A DNA stretch of 64,000 nt from Betaproteobacteria bacterium Ga0077526 (lineage in GTDB: Bacteria; Pseudomonadota; Gammaproteobacteria; Burkholderiales; Ga0077523), in the NCBI GenBank assembly GCA_001464765.1, contig LNDV01000027.1:62001-126000 (forward strand), given 5' to 3'. A model generated the notes under the pieces. It ran no database searches and was not told the DNA's origin. It saw only the letters and a program-made list of their open reading frames with translations. The position numbers and the translations under genes were made by a program. Numbering within the stretch: position 1 is the first letter of the stretch; each line of letters begins with the position of its first letter. Shown piece after piece: positions 15,359-24,688 of this stretch.

Positions 15359-18300
15359 TCAGGCGGCTTCGGCGCCCTTGCGCAGGATGTTGACCAGATT
15401 GCCGAACGCGCGGTCGAACAGCGGCGTGCCCTCGAGGATCAGCAGGCGGCCGCTGCGCAGATAGCTGGTGACCTGGTAGGAGGAGTACTCCGCGACTTTC
15501 TGTCCCTTGCGGTTGCTGAACACGAAGGTGCTGCGGTACGGGCTGATGAACGACAGCCGGGCCTGGACGGGATCCTTGCCTTCCAAGTGGATCTCGACCC
15601 AGTCCCCTTCGGCAAGACGCGACGCCTTTTCCGAGAACTCGTCCGCCGGGCCGGCAGGCGCCTGAGCGGCGGCATTGCTGCCCGAAAAGAAGCCCGGCAG
15701 GTCGTTGAAGGACACTTCCTCCACCTCGATCTCGCCCTCGCCGAACGGGTTCTTCACTTTCACGGAGGGGAAGCTCTCGGGGGCGGGCTCGGCCGACATC
15801 TCTTCGTGAAGCGGCAGCGGCTCTGTGACGTTGATCGACACGGGCGACAGCGTGATGTCCGGCGGAACACCGGACTCCGGCATCGGCCGCGTGATGTCGT
15901 GGAATTCGCCGTCGGCCGTGGCGCCACCGCCGAACTCCATGGGGACTTCCTCGACGATCATGCTGCCGTCACCGCTCTCGACAGGGGGCGGCACCTGGGG
16001 CGCGGAGCTCAGGCCGGAGAGGCTGAGATCGGGCGATACGGGCCACGGCGCCTGTCCGGTCGGCTGGCGAGCGGGATCGGCTTCGGGGCCGGCGGTCGCG
16101 TCTGCTGTCGAAGGTGGCGGAGGTGCTGTCCGCGGTTGCGCGGGCGCGGGCGCCGGCGATCGCTGGAAGAGGTCAGTGACGCTGCCGCCGGCGATGGCGC
16201 GCGAATGGCAACGCATCAACACGGCGTTGAAACGCTCGCGCACGAGGCGGTCGGTACCGATCACTTCCATGCCCTTGGACAGGCGCTTAAGCAATCCGGG
16301 CAGGATCGACACGAGGCGCTTGCGCTCGTCGACCTTGTGCTTGGGCGTCAGGCTCCAGACGAGGATGTCGAGGGTTTCGACCAGGCTCGTCCAGGCCCGG
16401 CTTTCGCGCCCGCCCTTGGCGTACGCGAGGATGAGGAGCTTCATCCACTCGGTGGACAGGAACCGCAGCACCGCGCGCGGCAGTTCGTGCCCTTCGATGC
16501 GCGCCTTCATCTCGTTCTGCGCGAACAGGCGCGCCACCTCGAGGCGTTCCTTGTCGAGGATGCGCTTGGACTCGCTCTTGCCGACCTGGTCGGCCTTCTG
16601 GTTGAGCTCGGCAATCATCGCTTCGAGCTCGACCGTGATGCGGTCGAAGACCCCGAAGTCTTCCTCGAACTGCTCGATCAGCCGCGTAAGCGTGCCTTCG
16701 ATCTTCTGGTAGAGCGGCGTGCCGGGTCCGAAGCCTTCGCCGAGACCCATGGACAGCTCGCCCAGCGTGTCCAGCATGTGGCGCGCCGGGTGGGCCTTGC
16801 GCGAGAAGAAGGTCTTGTCGAGGACGGCCACCTTCAGCATCGGAATCTGCAGCCGGCCGATCAGAGCCTTCATCGCCGGCGCGATGCGGGCGTCGCCGAA
16901 AATCTGGTCGAACAGCATTGACACGATGTCGAGCGTGACCGTGTCCATCTGACCCATCTGCTGGCCCAGGCTCGACGACTTGAGCGCCCGGAGCACGTTC
17001 GGGGTCGGCGGAATGAAGTCGTCGACGGGCAGCGAACTCTGACGCGATGCGAGCCAGGCACCCACTTCGGGCGGGACGTCGGGGAAGGCCCCGAGATCGC
17101 CCTGCTGGAGCTTGGTCAGCGACCCGACGAGATTGCCGGGCATGAACGCGCCGCCGGAGACCGTGTATGTCCTCGTGGTGCTTGCCTGGTTGCCCGCCGC
17201 GGCGGCCAGTCCAGCCAGGGCGCCGAAGGTGTTCGTGGCATCGGGTCCGCCCGGCCCCCCCGGTCCGGTCGGCAGGGCGTGCGGTCCCGTGCCGGGAGGT
17301 GTGGGAAATCCGGCCGGCGTCAAGACTCCCGGTCCGCCAGGTACGCCGGGAACGCCATAGCCATCTCCGGTGCCGCCCGGGCCGGCGCCTTCGCCAGTCC
17401 AGGGTGCAGACGAGGTTCTGCCGGGGTAGCCGCCACCCTGGCCACCGCCGCCTCCACCGCCGGGGTGGCTGCCGCCCGCCACGCCGCCTCCCGGGTAACC
17501 GCCTCCGGGACCCGCGCCGCCGGCACCGCCACCGCCAGCACCGCCACCGCCAGGATGGCCAGTGCCGCCGGATCCGCCGCCAGGGTAGCCTGCGCCGCCG
17601 AAGCCGCCCGTCGGATGCCCTGTCGGGCCTCCCGGTTGTCCGCCGCCGGCAGGGTAGGCACCTTCACCTCCGGGGCCGGCTCCACCGCCCGCGGGATAGC
17701 TGCCCGTGCCACCGCCGGGGTAGGCGCCACCACCGTTACCGCCGCCACCGGGAGCGCCGGGAAATCCGCCACCGCCAGGGCCCGCACCCGGGACGCCAGG
17801 GAAACCGCCACCGCCAGGGCCTGCCCCCGGGACGCCAGGGAAACCGCCGCCGCCTGGGCCTGCACCCGGGACGCCAGGGAAACCGCCGCCGCCAGGACCT
17901 ACGCCCGCGCCGCCGGGGAATCCGCCGCCGCCAGCACCAGAGCCGGGGACACCCGGGAATCCACCACCTCCGGGACCGACACCTGGAAAACCGCCGACGC
18001 CCGGGTTCGCGCCAGGGGCGCCGCCTTCGAGATTGAGCGACGGGAACTCGCCCGGCGCGGCGGGCGGGGCCGTACCACCCCAGCCTTGCGGTGGGACGCC
18101 CGGTGCGCCAGCGCCAGGGAACGGCGCTCCCGCCCCTCCGGCACCCAGCATCCCGGCACCCGCGCCGACTGGCGACCGGCCGGCCGCCATGTTCATCATC
18201 AGCAGTTGCTGGAGCATGGCGAACGGGTCGCCCATTCCCTCAGCGGCCGGCATGGCTCCCGCAGCAGGCGCACCGACTGCAATCCCCGGAACGGACAGGA

Positions 18301-19297
18301 CGCCTTCGGCGCCCGCAGCGGGTGCGACGCCCCCGGCAGCGGCGGGCGCTCCCGCCCCTGCGGGCAGTCCGCCTGGCAGATTCATCGTGGCCATCGGCAC
18401 GCCGGCGCCTGCGGCGCCCCCGGCCATCGGCATGGCCACGCCCATCGGCATTCCTGCGCCGACGGTCAAGGTGGCGCCGCCTGCTGCCGCACCCGACATG
18501 ATCGGGAGAGTGACGCTACCGACGACCTGCGGGCCGCTACCGTCCGTTCGCGGGCCGGATGTGGGCCCGCTGCCGGAAAGCGGTTTCTTGGCCGCACCGT
18601 AGCGGACCGTTGGCAGGACGCCCTTGTCCTTCAGGAGCGTGTTGACGTCCTTGTAGAGCTTGATGATCTCGGGTCGCGCGCCTTCGTCGAAGGCGCGGAT
18701 CACGATCAGCTTGATCTTGATGTCGAGTTCGATGCCGGACAGTGCTTCACGCAGCGCGCTGGCGATGCCGGAAGGGGCAAGCGGATTGTCATCGGTCGGC
18801 AGGTCGGGGATGTCGAGCAGCACGCTCATGCGCTGATCGAGTGCCGCGAGTTCCTCGTCGGCACCGTTGCGGATGCGCCCCGCGATCTCGGTGAAGCGCA
18901 TGTCCTCCTCGAGCACGCCGTCTTCCACCAGTGACAACTCACTCCAGGAGGTCTTGGTCTGCGAGAACTCGGCCCGCTTGGGTTCGTTCCCGGAAGTCTT
19001 GCGTACGAACCGTTTGGAGAGGTGTTCCTTGAAGGCGGTTTCCAGGGCTGCCCGCTGTCGCGGCCAGCGATCCTTGGCCACGAGATAGAAGTCGCGCGAG
19101 TCCCGTTCGAGCGCGTGTTCGGCCAGGTCGTAGAGTTCGTCGATGACCTTGTCCAGACCCTTGGCGGCGCCACCCGGAATCCGCTCGAGCGCGAGCGCCC
19201 GAACCTCGCCGAACACGCCACCCTCGTCGGCATCGTCCTTGTTCGGGCGGTTGCCGCCACCGGGGAATTCGATGGTGCCGGTATCGGATGGAGTCAT
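15359..19297 (-). CDS. DUF1631 family protein with large Gly/Pro-rich insertion and PilZ-like C-terminus
   Basis: About 1312 aa from the ATG at 19297 (MTPSDTGTIEFPGGG); 74 further in-frame codons upstream look non-coding. Residues ~30-230 and ~710-1110 match the two halves of DUF1631 (ALERIPGGAAKGLDKVIDELYDLAEHAL..., VSMLFDQIFGDARI, MLKVAVLDKTFFSRKAHPARHMLDTLGEL). Between them is about 475 residues of Gly/Pro/Ala-rich low complexity, including tandem 13-residue GAGPGGGGFPGVP units. The C-terminal ~90 residues (GDWVEIHL...ARLSFISPYRSTFVFSNRKGQKVAEYSS) resemble a PilZ-like domain, suggesting cyclic-di-GMP-linked function. Family members are, as I recall, around 750 aa, so the insertion is exceptional. 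Function of the family is unknown. Confidence 0.88.
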   Translation of the reverse strand: MTPSDTGTIEFPGGGNRPNKDDADEGGVFGEVRALALERIPGGAAKGLDKVIDELYDLAEHALERDSRDFYLVAKDRWPRQRAALETAFKEHLSKRFVRKTSGNEPKRAEFSQTKTSWSELSLVEDGVLEEDMRFTEIAGRIRNGADEELAALDQRMSVLLDIPDLPTDDNPLAPSGIASALREALSGIELDIKIKLIVIRAFDEGARPEIIKLYKDVNTLLKDKGVLPTVRYGAAKKPLSGSGPTSGPRTDGSGPQVVGSVTLPIMSGAAAGGATLTVGAGMPMGVAMPMAGGAAGAGVPMATMNLPGGLPAGAGAPAAAGGVAPAAGAEGVLSVPGIAVGAPAAGAMPAAEGMGDPFAMLQQLLMMNMAAGRSPVGAGAGMLGAGGAGAPFPGAGAPGVPPQGWGGTAPPAAPGEFPSLNLEGGAPGANPGVGGFPGVGPGGGGFPGVPGSGAGGGGFPGGAGVGPGGGGFPGVPGAGPGGGGFPGVPGAGPGGGGFPGVPGAGPGGGGFPGAPGGGGNGGGAYPGGGTGSYPAGGGAGPGGEGAYPAGGGQPGGPTGHPTGGFGGAGYPGGGSGGTGHPGGGGAGGGGAGGAGPGGGYPGGGVAGGSHPGGGGGGGQGGGYPGRTSSAPWTGEGAGPGGTGDGYGVPGVPGGPGVLTPAGFPTPPGTGPHALPTGPGGPGGPDATNTFGALAGLAAAAGNQASTTRTYTVSGGAFMPGNLVGSLTKLQQGDLGAFPDVPPEVGAWLASRQSSLPVDDFIPPTPNVLRALKSSSLGQQMGQMDTVTLDIVSMLFDQIFGDARIAPAMKALIGRLQIPMLKVAVLDKTFFSRKAHPARHMLDTLGELSMGLGEGFGPGTPLYQKIEGTLTRLIEQFEEDFGVFDRITVELEAMIAELNQKADQVGKSESKRILDKERLEVARLFAQNEMKARIEGHELPRAVLRFLSTEWMKLLILAYAKGGRESRAWTSLVETLDILVWSLTPKHKVDERKRLVSILPGLLKRLSKGMEVIGTDRLVRERFNAVLMRCHSRAIAGGSVTDLFQRSPAPAPAQPRTAPPPPSTADATAGPEADPARQPTGQAPWPVSPDLSLSGLSSAPQVPPPVESGDGSMIVEEVPMEFGGGATADGEFHDITRPMPESGVPPDITLSPVSINVTEPLPLHEEMSAEPAPESFPSVKVKNPFGEGEIEVEEVSFNDLPGFFSGSNAAAQAPAGPADEFSEKASRLAEGDWVEIHLEGKDPVQARLSFISPYRSTFVFSNRKGQKVAEYSSYQVTSYLRSGRLLILEGTPLFDRAFGNLVNILRKGAEAA
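17750..17980. repeat. 39-bp in-frame tandem repeats encoding GAGPGGGGFPGVP
   Basis: At least four near-identical 39-bp units sit head to tail inside the DUF1631 gene, with flanking degenerate copies. They read GAGPGGGGFPGVP, GVGPGGGGFPGVP and variants on the minus strand. Repeat number is likely to vary between strains by slippage; the frame is preserved because 39 is a multiple of three. Confidence 0.85.
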
Positions 19298-19709
19298 CGA
19301 GCGGTGATTCCGGCGTATGGGGTCAGAGGCTGCAGGCGCCGTTCGATGCTGCCGGCTGCAATGGTCCGCAGGGACTTGCCGAAGGGCGGACGGTGGCGGG
19401 AGCCGGGCTCGCAAGATCTCACTGTCATCGGCGGAAGATAGCATGACTGTCGCGTCGCGACCCCTTCCGCCGAGGGGCTTTGGAGGCGTGCGCACTCGAC
19501 TTCCGTCGAGGACGCGCAAGAGGCGTCCGGCGATGGCAGTCGCAAGGGGAATCGGCTTTTTGCGGTGGTGGCGTTCAAGGTTCTGCCTTCCGGGGAAGAC
19601 GCGGCGGGTCGTAAAGGGTTATATCTGTCTGCCACCGGAAAACTTTACGGTTTCCGCCAGGGGAATCGCACCGCGCGAAGCACGCTCCGCGCGGCGATCG
19701 TGAATGTCC
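19298..19709. other. 412-bp intergenic region, no gene supported
   Basis: The ORFs crossing this gap have no family resemblance or ribosome site. An inverted repeat is visible, CGTAAAG (19610-19616) with CTTTACG (19643-19649), and overlapping it is CGGAAA-9-TTTCCG. On the minus strand a TATAAC box lies near 19620. This may be the promoter region of the DUF1631 gene or the terminator of the M48 protease gene. Confidence 0.4.
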
Positions 19710-20960
19710 CTACACCGCAGAGAACTGCCGGAGCCGTGCAATGCGGGCCGATGCGGGGGGGTGGGAGTCGTAGAAGGCCGAATGGAGAGGGTCCGGCGTG
19801 AGCGTGGACGCATTGTCCTTGTAGAGCTTCACCAGGGCCTGCGCGAGTTCGTCGCCCGAGGCATTGCGGGCGGCGTAGGCATCCGCCTCGAACTCGTGCT
19901 TGCGCGAGTACATGGCCATGATCGGGCGCAGAGGGAAGGTGAACACCGGCACGACCATGAAGAAGACCACGAGCGCCACGGCGTCGGTCACCGGGGCCGT
20001 GAGTCCCAGACCCTCGAAGAACCAGGCGGCTTCGCGCAACTGGCCAAGGGCCCAGAGGAACGCGAGGCTGATGGCGAAGGTCCATGCCATCCGGCGCATG
20101 ACGTGATTCAGCTTGAAGTGACCGAGTTCGTGGGCGAGCACAGCCTCGATCTCCCCGGGGGCGAGGCGCGACAGCAGCGTGTCGAAGAAGACAATGCGCT
20201 TTGCCTTTCCGAATCCCGTGAAATACGCGTTGCCATGGGCGGAACGGCGTGAGCCGTCCATCACGAACAGACCCTGAGACTTGAATCCGCACTTCGCGAG
20301 CAGTGCCTCGATCCGGCGCTTCAGGTCGTTCTCTTCCATCGGGGCGAACTTGTTGAACAGGGGCGCGATGAACGTGGGGTATATCGCGAGCACCAGCACG
20401 TTGAACACGCTCCACACCACCCACACCCAGAGCCACCAGAGGCTGCCGGCCTGGCCCATGAGCCAAAGGACGGCGAGTACCAGGGGCAGGCCCATGGCGG
20501 CGCCGATCGCGGCATGCTTCACCATGTCGCCGAGGAACATCCCGAGCGTCATCTTGTTGAAGCCGAAGCGCGCCTCGACTCCGAAGACGCGATACAGGTT
20601 GAACGGCAGTTCGACCACCGAGCCGGCGACCATCACGAGCGCAATGAAGGCAACACCGCCGACGAGGCCGGAGCCGAACCACTCCCGCGTGGACTGGTCG
20701 ATCAGGGCGAACAGACCGCCGAAGGTCAGCACGAGGAGAAAGAGTGCGTCGGCGGCGATGCCGGCAGCATTGAGACGGGTCTTGGCGGTGGAGTAATCAG
20801 CCGCCTTCTGGTGCGCGGCCAGCTCGATCTGCGTGGCGAAGGGCTCCGGGACGAGATTCCGGTGCGCCTGCATATGGCGCACGTGGCGCCACGAAAGCCA
20901 GAGGCGCAACCCCGTGGCGAGGGCGAGCACCGCGACGAAAAGCGTGGAAAAACTGTTCAT
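19710..20960 (-). CDS. M48 family membrane metalloprotease, Ste24/CAAX protease type
   Basis: 416 aa with several membrane spans in the first ~215 residues and again around 300-355. The zinc motif HELGH is preceded by EAVLA, and the third ligand lies in EFEADAYA; GNAYFTGFGKAKRIVFFDTLL is the typical upstream strand segment. This matches the Ste24-like membrane proteases, presumed to act in envelope protein quality control in bacteria, with the active site facing inside the membrane chamber. It is divergent from orn across 73 bp. The order M48 protease-orn near rsgA is, as far as I recall, a recurrent betaproteobacterial arrangement. Confidence 0.93.
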   Translation of the reverse strand: MNSFSTLFVAVLALATGLRLWLSWRHVRHMQAHRNLVPEPFATQIELAAHQKAADYSTAKTRLNAAGIAADALFLLVLTFGGLFALIDQSTREWFGSGLVGGVAFIALVMVAGSVVELPFNLYRVFGVEARFGFNKMTLGMFLGDMVKHAAIGAAMGLPLVLAVLWLMGQAGSLWWLWVWVVWSVFNVLVLAIYPTFIAPLFNKFAPMEENDLKRRIEALLAKCGFKSQGLFVMDGSRRSAHGNAYFTGFGKAKRIVFFDTLLSRLAPGEIEAVLAHELGHFKLNHVMRRMAWTFAISLAFLWALGQLREAAWFFEGLGLTAPVTDAVALVVFFMVVPVFTFPLRPIMAMYSRKHEFEADAYAARNASGDELAQALVKLYKDNASTLTPDPLHSAFYDSHPPASARIARLRQFSAV

Positions 20961-21033
20961 GAAGTCAACTATCCAGATGGCGGTCGGAAGGCCGTTATGA
21001 CAAAATTATCTGCTGAAAATTCCGAAACTTATT

Positions 21034-21579
21034 ATGGCACACGACGCAACGAGATTGATCTGGATCGACATGGAGATGTCGGGTCTCAGCCCCGAGCGGG
21101 ACCGCATCCTCGAACTGGCGACGGTGGTCACCGCGTCGGATCTCACGGTGATCGCGGAGGGTCCGGTTCTGGTGGTCCACCAGGAGGCCGCCGTGCTGGA
21201 TGGCATGGATGCCTGGAACAAGGGAACGCACGGCCGGTCCGGTCTGATCGACCGGGTGCGGGCGTCCAATCTGGCGGAGGACGCCGCCGAGGCCCAGATG
21301 GTGGCATTCCTGGCGCAGCACGTGCCGTCGGGCGTATCGCCGATGTGCGGGAACTCCATCTGTCAGGACCGGCGGTTTCTCGCGCGCTACATGCCGAAGC
21401 TGGAGGCGTACTTTCACTACCGCAATCTCGACGTCAGCACGCTGAAGGAACTGGTCAAGCGCTGGAAGCCGTCGATCGCCGGCGGCTTCGCCAAGCGGGG
21501 CAAGCACGAGGCGATGGCCGACATCTACGAGTCGATCGACGAACTCAAGTACTACCGGGAGCACTTCATCAAGCTGTAA
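21034..21579 (+). CDS. orn: Oligoribonuclease
   Basis: 181 aa, the usual family length. DEDDh exonuclease: [21 protein letters not shown] supplies the first D and [16 protein letters not shown] the second Asp region, and [22 protein letters not shown] the His/Asp end. It degrades 2-5-mer RNAs and the linear dinucleotide pGpG released from cyclic-di-GMP, which is relevant because two GGDEF/EAL proteins lie in the window. It sits on an AT-rich short leader 73 bp from the divergent M48 gene; the ribosome site is weak. Confidence 0.97.
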   Translation: MAHDATRLIWIDMEMSGLSPERDRILELATVVTASDLTVIAEGPVLVVHQEAAVLDGMDAWNKGTHGRSGLIDRVRASNLAEDAAEAQMVAFLAQHVPSGVSPMCGNSICQDRRFLARYMPKLEAYFHYRNLDVSTLKELVKRWKPSIAGGFAKRGKHEAMADIYESIDELKYYREHFIKL

Positions 21580-21669
21580 CCCGTCCCTCGACCGGGGGAC
21601 TAAGCCCTGCGAGTCGGGAGCAACAGGCTGCTGCCACGTAGTCCGCGACCGTGGTGCGGCGCTTCCCCG

Positions 21670-22080
21670 TCAGGCCTTCCGGGTGCTGTCCAGTTCGGCG
21701 AGCAGCCGATCCACGAGACGTTCAAGCGGTTCGAGACCCGTTGCGGCAACCGTCAGATCCCCTTCCTTCGCGGCGTGTTCGATGCTGAAGGCCTGATCGC
21801 GCACCTGGTTCGCGCACAGCGTCGCGACCGTTCCCTTGATCGTATGAGCATGTCTGCGTGCCGAGATGGCGTCGTTGGCCGCAAGCGCCGTCCGCAGCGC
21901 CACGAGCTGCCGCGGGATTTCCTCTCGTGCGACGGCAATCACTTCGTCCAGCAGATCTTCATCGCCGCCGATCATGGCCAGCGCATCCTGCCGGCCGAAC
22001 AACGGGGCCGTTCCGGCCGCGGAGACCGCACCTTCCGGTGCGCGATACGTCATGCCTTGCAGTGCAGACAGGTGATTCAT
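21670..22080 (-). CDS. Stand-alone Hpt (histidine phosphotransfer) protein
   Basis: 136 aa from the ATG at 22080; the long in-frame extension beyond it overlaps pgi on the same strand and lacks any domain. Residues ~30-130 form an Hpt helical bundle: LAMIGGDEDLLDEVIAVAREEIPRQLVALRTAL, then ARRHAHTIKGTVATL, in which His of AHTIKG is the phosphoacceptor. Hpt proteins relay phosphate from hybrid histidine kinases to response regulators. No kinase or response regulator lies in the window, so its partners are elsewhere. It follows pgi on the same strand by about 100 bp. Confidence 0.82.
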   Translation of the reverse strand: MNHLSALQGMTYRAPEGAVSAAGTAPLFGRQDALAMIGGDEDLLDEVIAVAREEIPRQLVALRTALAANDAISARRHAHTIKGTVATLCANQVRDQAFSIEHAAKEGDLTVAATGLEPLERLVDRLLAELDSTRKA

Positions 22081-22181
22081 GGGGAGACCGGAAGCATCGC
22101 GGCGACTTGCCGCACACGATGCTCTAACGGCCCGCTGCAGGGCGGCTTGAGGCTGATGTGTCGCGGGGGGGCCGACTGGCG

Positions 22182-23825
22182 TCAGGCCGGTCGCAGAGAG
22201 CGGAGCTTCGCGACCAGTCCGGTCGTGGAACTGTCCTCGCCGGAATCGGCTGGCGTCCCCGAGAGGCGGGGCAGCAGGCGGTTGGCGAGTTGCTTGCCAA
22301 GTTCGACACCCCACTGGTCGAAAGGGTTGATGTTCCAGATCACCGATTGCACGAACACCCTGTGCTCGTAGGCGGCGACGAGAGCGCCCAGGGTCTCCGG
22401 GGTGAGCTTCGGCAGCACGAAGGTGTTGCTCGGGCGGTTTCCCGGAAAGCTGCGATAGGGTGCGAGCCGCCGCGCTTCCTCGGGCGCCATTCCGGACTGG
22501 AGCATCTCCGCTTCCGCGGTCTCGGCCGTCTTTCCGAAGGCGAGTGCCTGCGATTGCGCGAGGCAGTTGGCCAGAAGCAGGTCGTGGTGGCGACCGAGAT
22601 GGTGGTGGCCGTCGGCAGCCACCATGAAGTCCGCTGGGACGACCGACGTTCCCTGATGCAGGAGCTGAAAGAACGCGTGCTGCCCGTTCGTGCCCGGCTC
22701 GCCCCAGAGGATGGGGCCGGTGGCGTGGCCGACCGGACGGCCATCGCGGTCGACGCGTTTGCCGTTGCTCTCCATGTCCAGTTGCTGAAGATAGGCAGGC
22801 AGCCGGTGCAGGTACTGGTCGTAGGGCAGCACGGCGTGTGTGTCGCAACCGAGGAAGTTGCGGTTCCAGACGCCGATGAGGCCCAGGATCACCGGGAGGT
22901 TGCGTTCAAGCGGTGCCGTCCGGAAGTGCTCGTCTAGGGCGTGGGCGCCGGCGAGGAGGGCTTCGAAGTGATCCATGCCGACGGCCAGTGCGATGGGCAG
23001 CCCGATCGCGGACCAGAGGGAATAGCGCCCGCCCACCCAGTCCCAGAACTCGAATACGCGGTTGGCGGGGATGCCGAATGTGCGCGTCGCTTCGAGGTTG
23101 GTACTGACCGCCGCGAAATGCGAAGGCACAGCCGCGTCACCGAGCGCATCGGCGATCCACGCCCTGGCCGACTGCGCGTTGGCCATCGTCTCCTGGGTGG
23201 TGAAGGTCTTGGAGGACACGACGAACAGCGTGGTGGCCGGATCGACGCCGCGCAGTGTCTCGACCAGATGGGTGTCGTCGACGTTCGAGACGAAGCGGAC
23301 ATCCGGACCGCTCCCGCGGAACGCCTTCAGCGCTTCGGCAACCATCAGAGGACCCAGATCGGAGCCGCCGATGCCGATGTTCACCACGGTCCGGTAGGGT
23401 GAGCCGCCCGAGCCGACGGCGATGCCGCTGCGTACCGCCTCAGCGAACGTGCGCATCCTTGCGAGGACATCCCTCACCGCAGGCATCACGTCCACCCCGT
23501 CCACCATCACCGGCCGCTGGCTTCGGTTGCGCAGCGCCATGTGGAGCGCAGGCCTGCGTTCGGTGTGATTGACCCGATCGCCGGCAAACAGGGAGGCGAT
23601 GGCTGCCTCCATCCCGCGGGCCCGCGCAAGCCCGAAGAGACGGGTCAGGGTTTCCTCGGTGACGAGGTTCTTCGAGTAGTCAAGAAACAGCGCCCCGGTC
23701 TCCACGCTGAAGCGGGCGAAGCGGTCCGGGTCGGTTGCAAAGAGGTCACGCAGATGCAGCGATTCGATCTGGCGCCGGTGCTCGAGCAGGCCCTGCCACG
23801 CGATATCCGGGGTGTCGTTGGTCAT
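22182..23825 (-). CDS. pgi: Glucose-6-phosphate isomerase
   Basis: 547 aa, the standard length for the long PGI form. Signature stretches include [73 protein letters not shown] and the C-terminal [12 protein letters not shown]. It interconverts glucose 6-phosphate and fructose 6-phosphate. It is transcribed toward the Hpt gene; the gap to the phasin gene behind it carries a clear terminator. Confidence 0.98.
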   Translation of the reverse strand: MTNDTPDIAWQGLLEHRRQIESLHLRDLFATDPDRFARFSVETGALFLDYSKNLVTEETLTRLFGLARARGMEAAIASLFAGDRVNHTERRPALHMALRNRSQRPVMVDGVDVMPAVRDVLARMRTFAEAVRSGIAVGSGGSPYRTVVNIGIGGSDLGPLMVAEALKAFRGSGPDVRFVSNVDDTHLVETLRGVDPATTLFVVSSKTFTTQETMANAQSARAWIADALGDAAVPSHFAAVSTNLEATRTFGIPANRVFEFWDWVGGRYSLWSAIGLPIALAVGMDHFEALLAGAHALDEHFRTAPLERNLPVILGLIGVWNRNFLGCDTHAVLPYDQYLHRLPAYLQQLDMESNGKRVDRDGRPVGHATGPILWGEPGTNGQHAFFQLLHQGTSVVPADFMVAADGHHHLGRHHDLLLANCLAQSQALAFGKTAETAEAEMLQSGMAPEEARRLAPYRSFPGNRPSNTFVLPKLTPETLGALVAAYEHRVFVQSVIWNINPFDQWGVELGKQLANRLLPRLSGTPADSGEDSSTTGLVAKLRSLRPA

Positions 23826-23896
23826 CGGGGCAAGCCTTGGGAATGAGGTGGGCCGATTCTAGCGATCCGGGCTACGGAACGGTCGCCCGGAAAAAC

Positions 23897-23921
23897 AAAG
23901 CCCCCGGCTCGCGGGGGCTTT
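23897..23921 (-). terminator. Rho-independent terminator of the phasin gene
   Basis: AAAGCCCCCG (23897-23906) pairs perfectly with CGGGGGCTTT (23912-23921) around a 5-nt loop. On the minus strand it is followed by GTTTTTCC, giving a proper U-tract 20 bp after the phasin stop. Confidence 0.88.
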
Positions 23922-23940
23922 GGCGACGGGGCAGGCCGGG

Positions 23941-24465
23941 TCAGGCGGCCTTCTTGCGGCCGGTGGGCGCGGGCGCAATGGTCGTCTCGGAGATCTCCGT
24001 GAGGTGCTTGCCTGCCTTGGCAGCAACGTCATAGGCCTGGTTGGCCGCGGAGAGGGCGGACTTGAAGGCGGCAACCGCGAAGTCGGAACCGGCGGGAGAA
24101 TTCTTGGAAACCTGCTCGATCGCACCGCTCAACTGCTTGTTGAAGTCCGTCATCTTGGAATCGAAGAACTTCGTGTACTCGGACTGCATGGTGCTCACAA
24201 GGGCCTGGAGGTGGCGGGCATAGGCCATGGAGCGGTCGCCGGCCGGCTGAGCGACTTCGGTTGCGGACTGAACCCACTCCTGGGGCGACTTCGCGCCGGA
24301 GAGGGTCCGGGCGGCGTCGAGGGCATCGGCCAGGGCCGCGCGGGAACTCTGGAACTGAAAGTCGAGCAGCTTCTCGGCGCTCGCGGCCGTCAGCGTGGCG
24401 TAGTCCAGCCAGCTTTGTACGGCGCCCTTGTTCAGCGAAACAACCGGTTCGGGGATGGAGTACAT
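23941..24465 (-). CDS. Phasin family protein
   Basis: 174 aa, largely amphipathic helix, with the phasin pattern VQSWLDYATLTAASAEKLLDFQF...ALADALDAARTLSGAKSPQEWV and QALVSTMQSEYTKFFDSKMTDFNKQLSGAIEQVSKN. The tail GRKKAA is a short basic end common in these proteins. Phasins coat polyhydroxyalkanoate granules; two thiolases of the PHB pathway lie 3-5 kb away. Just upstream of the ATG there is no Shine-Dalgarno; the sequence there (TTTCCTCCGCC) even resembles anti-SD. The upstream DNA to about 24566 is rich in TGC/GCA words, as reported for PhaR-type operators. Confidence 0.88.
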   Translation of the reverse strand: MYSIPEPVVSLNKGAVQSWLDYATLTAASAEKLLDFQFQSSRAALADALDAARTLSGAKSPQEWVQSATEVAQPAGDRSMAYARHLQALVSTMQSEYTKFFDSKMTDFNKQLSGAIEQVSKNSPAGSDFAVAAFKSALSAANQAYDVAAKAGKHLTEISETTIAPAPTGRKKAA

Positions 24466-24688
24466 GGCGGAGGAAATTCCCTTCGGAAAGCGTGGAGACG
24501 GATGTAACGGGGTTGCGCATGCTGCATCGCAATGCGTCGAATTCTATTGCTGCGTATGCATGTGTCAAGGGGTGGAGACCTTCCGGACCGGAAAATTGGT
24601 GTCCCGCAACAATTTCTTACAGGACGACCGGCATGTCCTTCCGGCGAAGCCCGAGAGTAGAATCCCCCTCCCGTCCCGAGGCCTCGCG

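Noticed and set aside
17750..17980. Possible CRISPR array in the 17.8-kb repeat region
   Set aside because: Units are contiguous 39-bp in-frame coding repeats without unique spacers.
19317..19703. 128-codon ORF in the gap before the M48 protease
   Set aside because: No ribosome site, no homology pattern, and its composition is that of non-coding GC-rich DNA.
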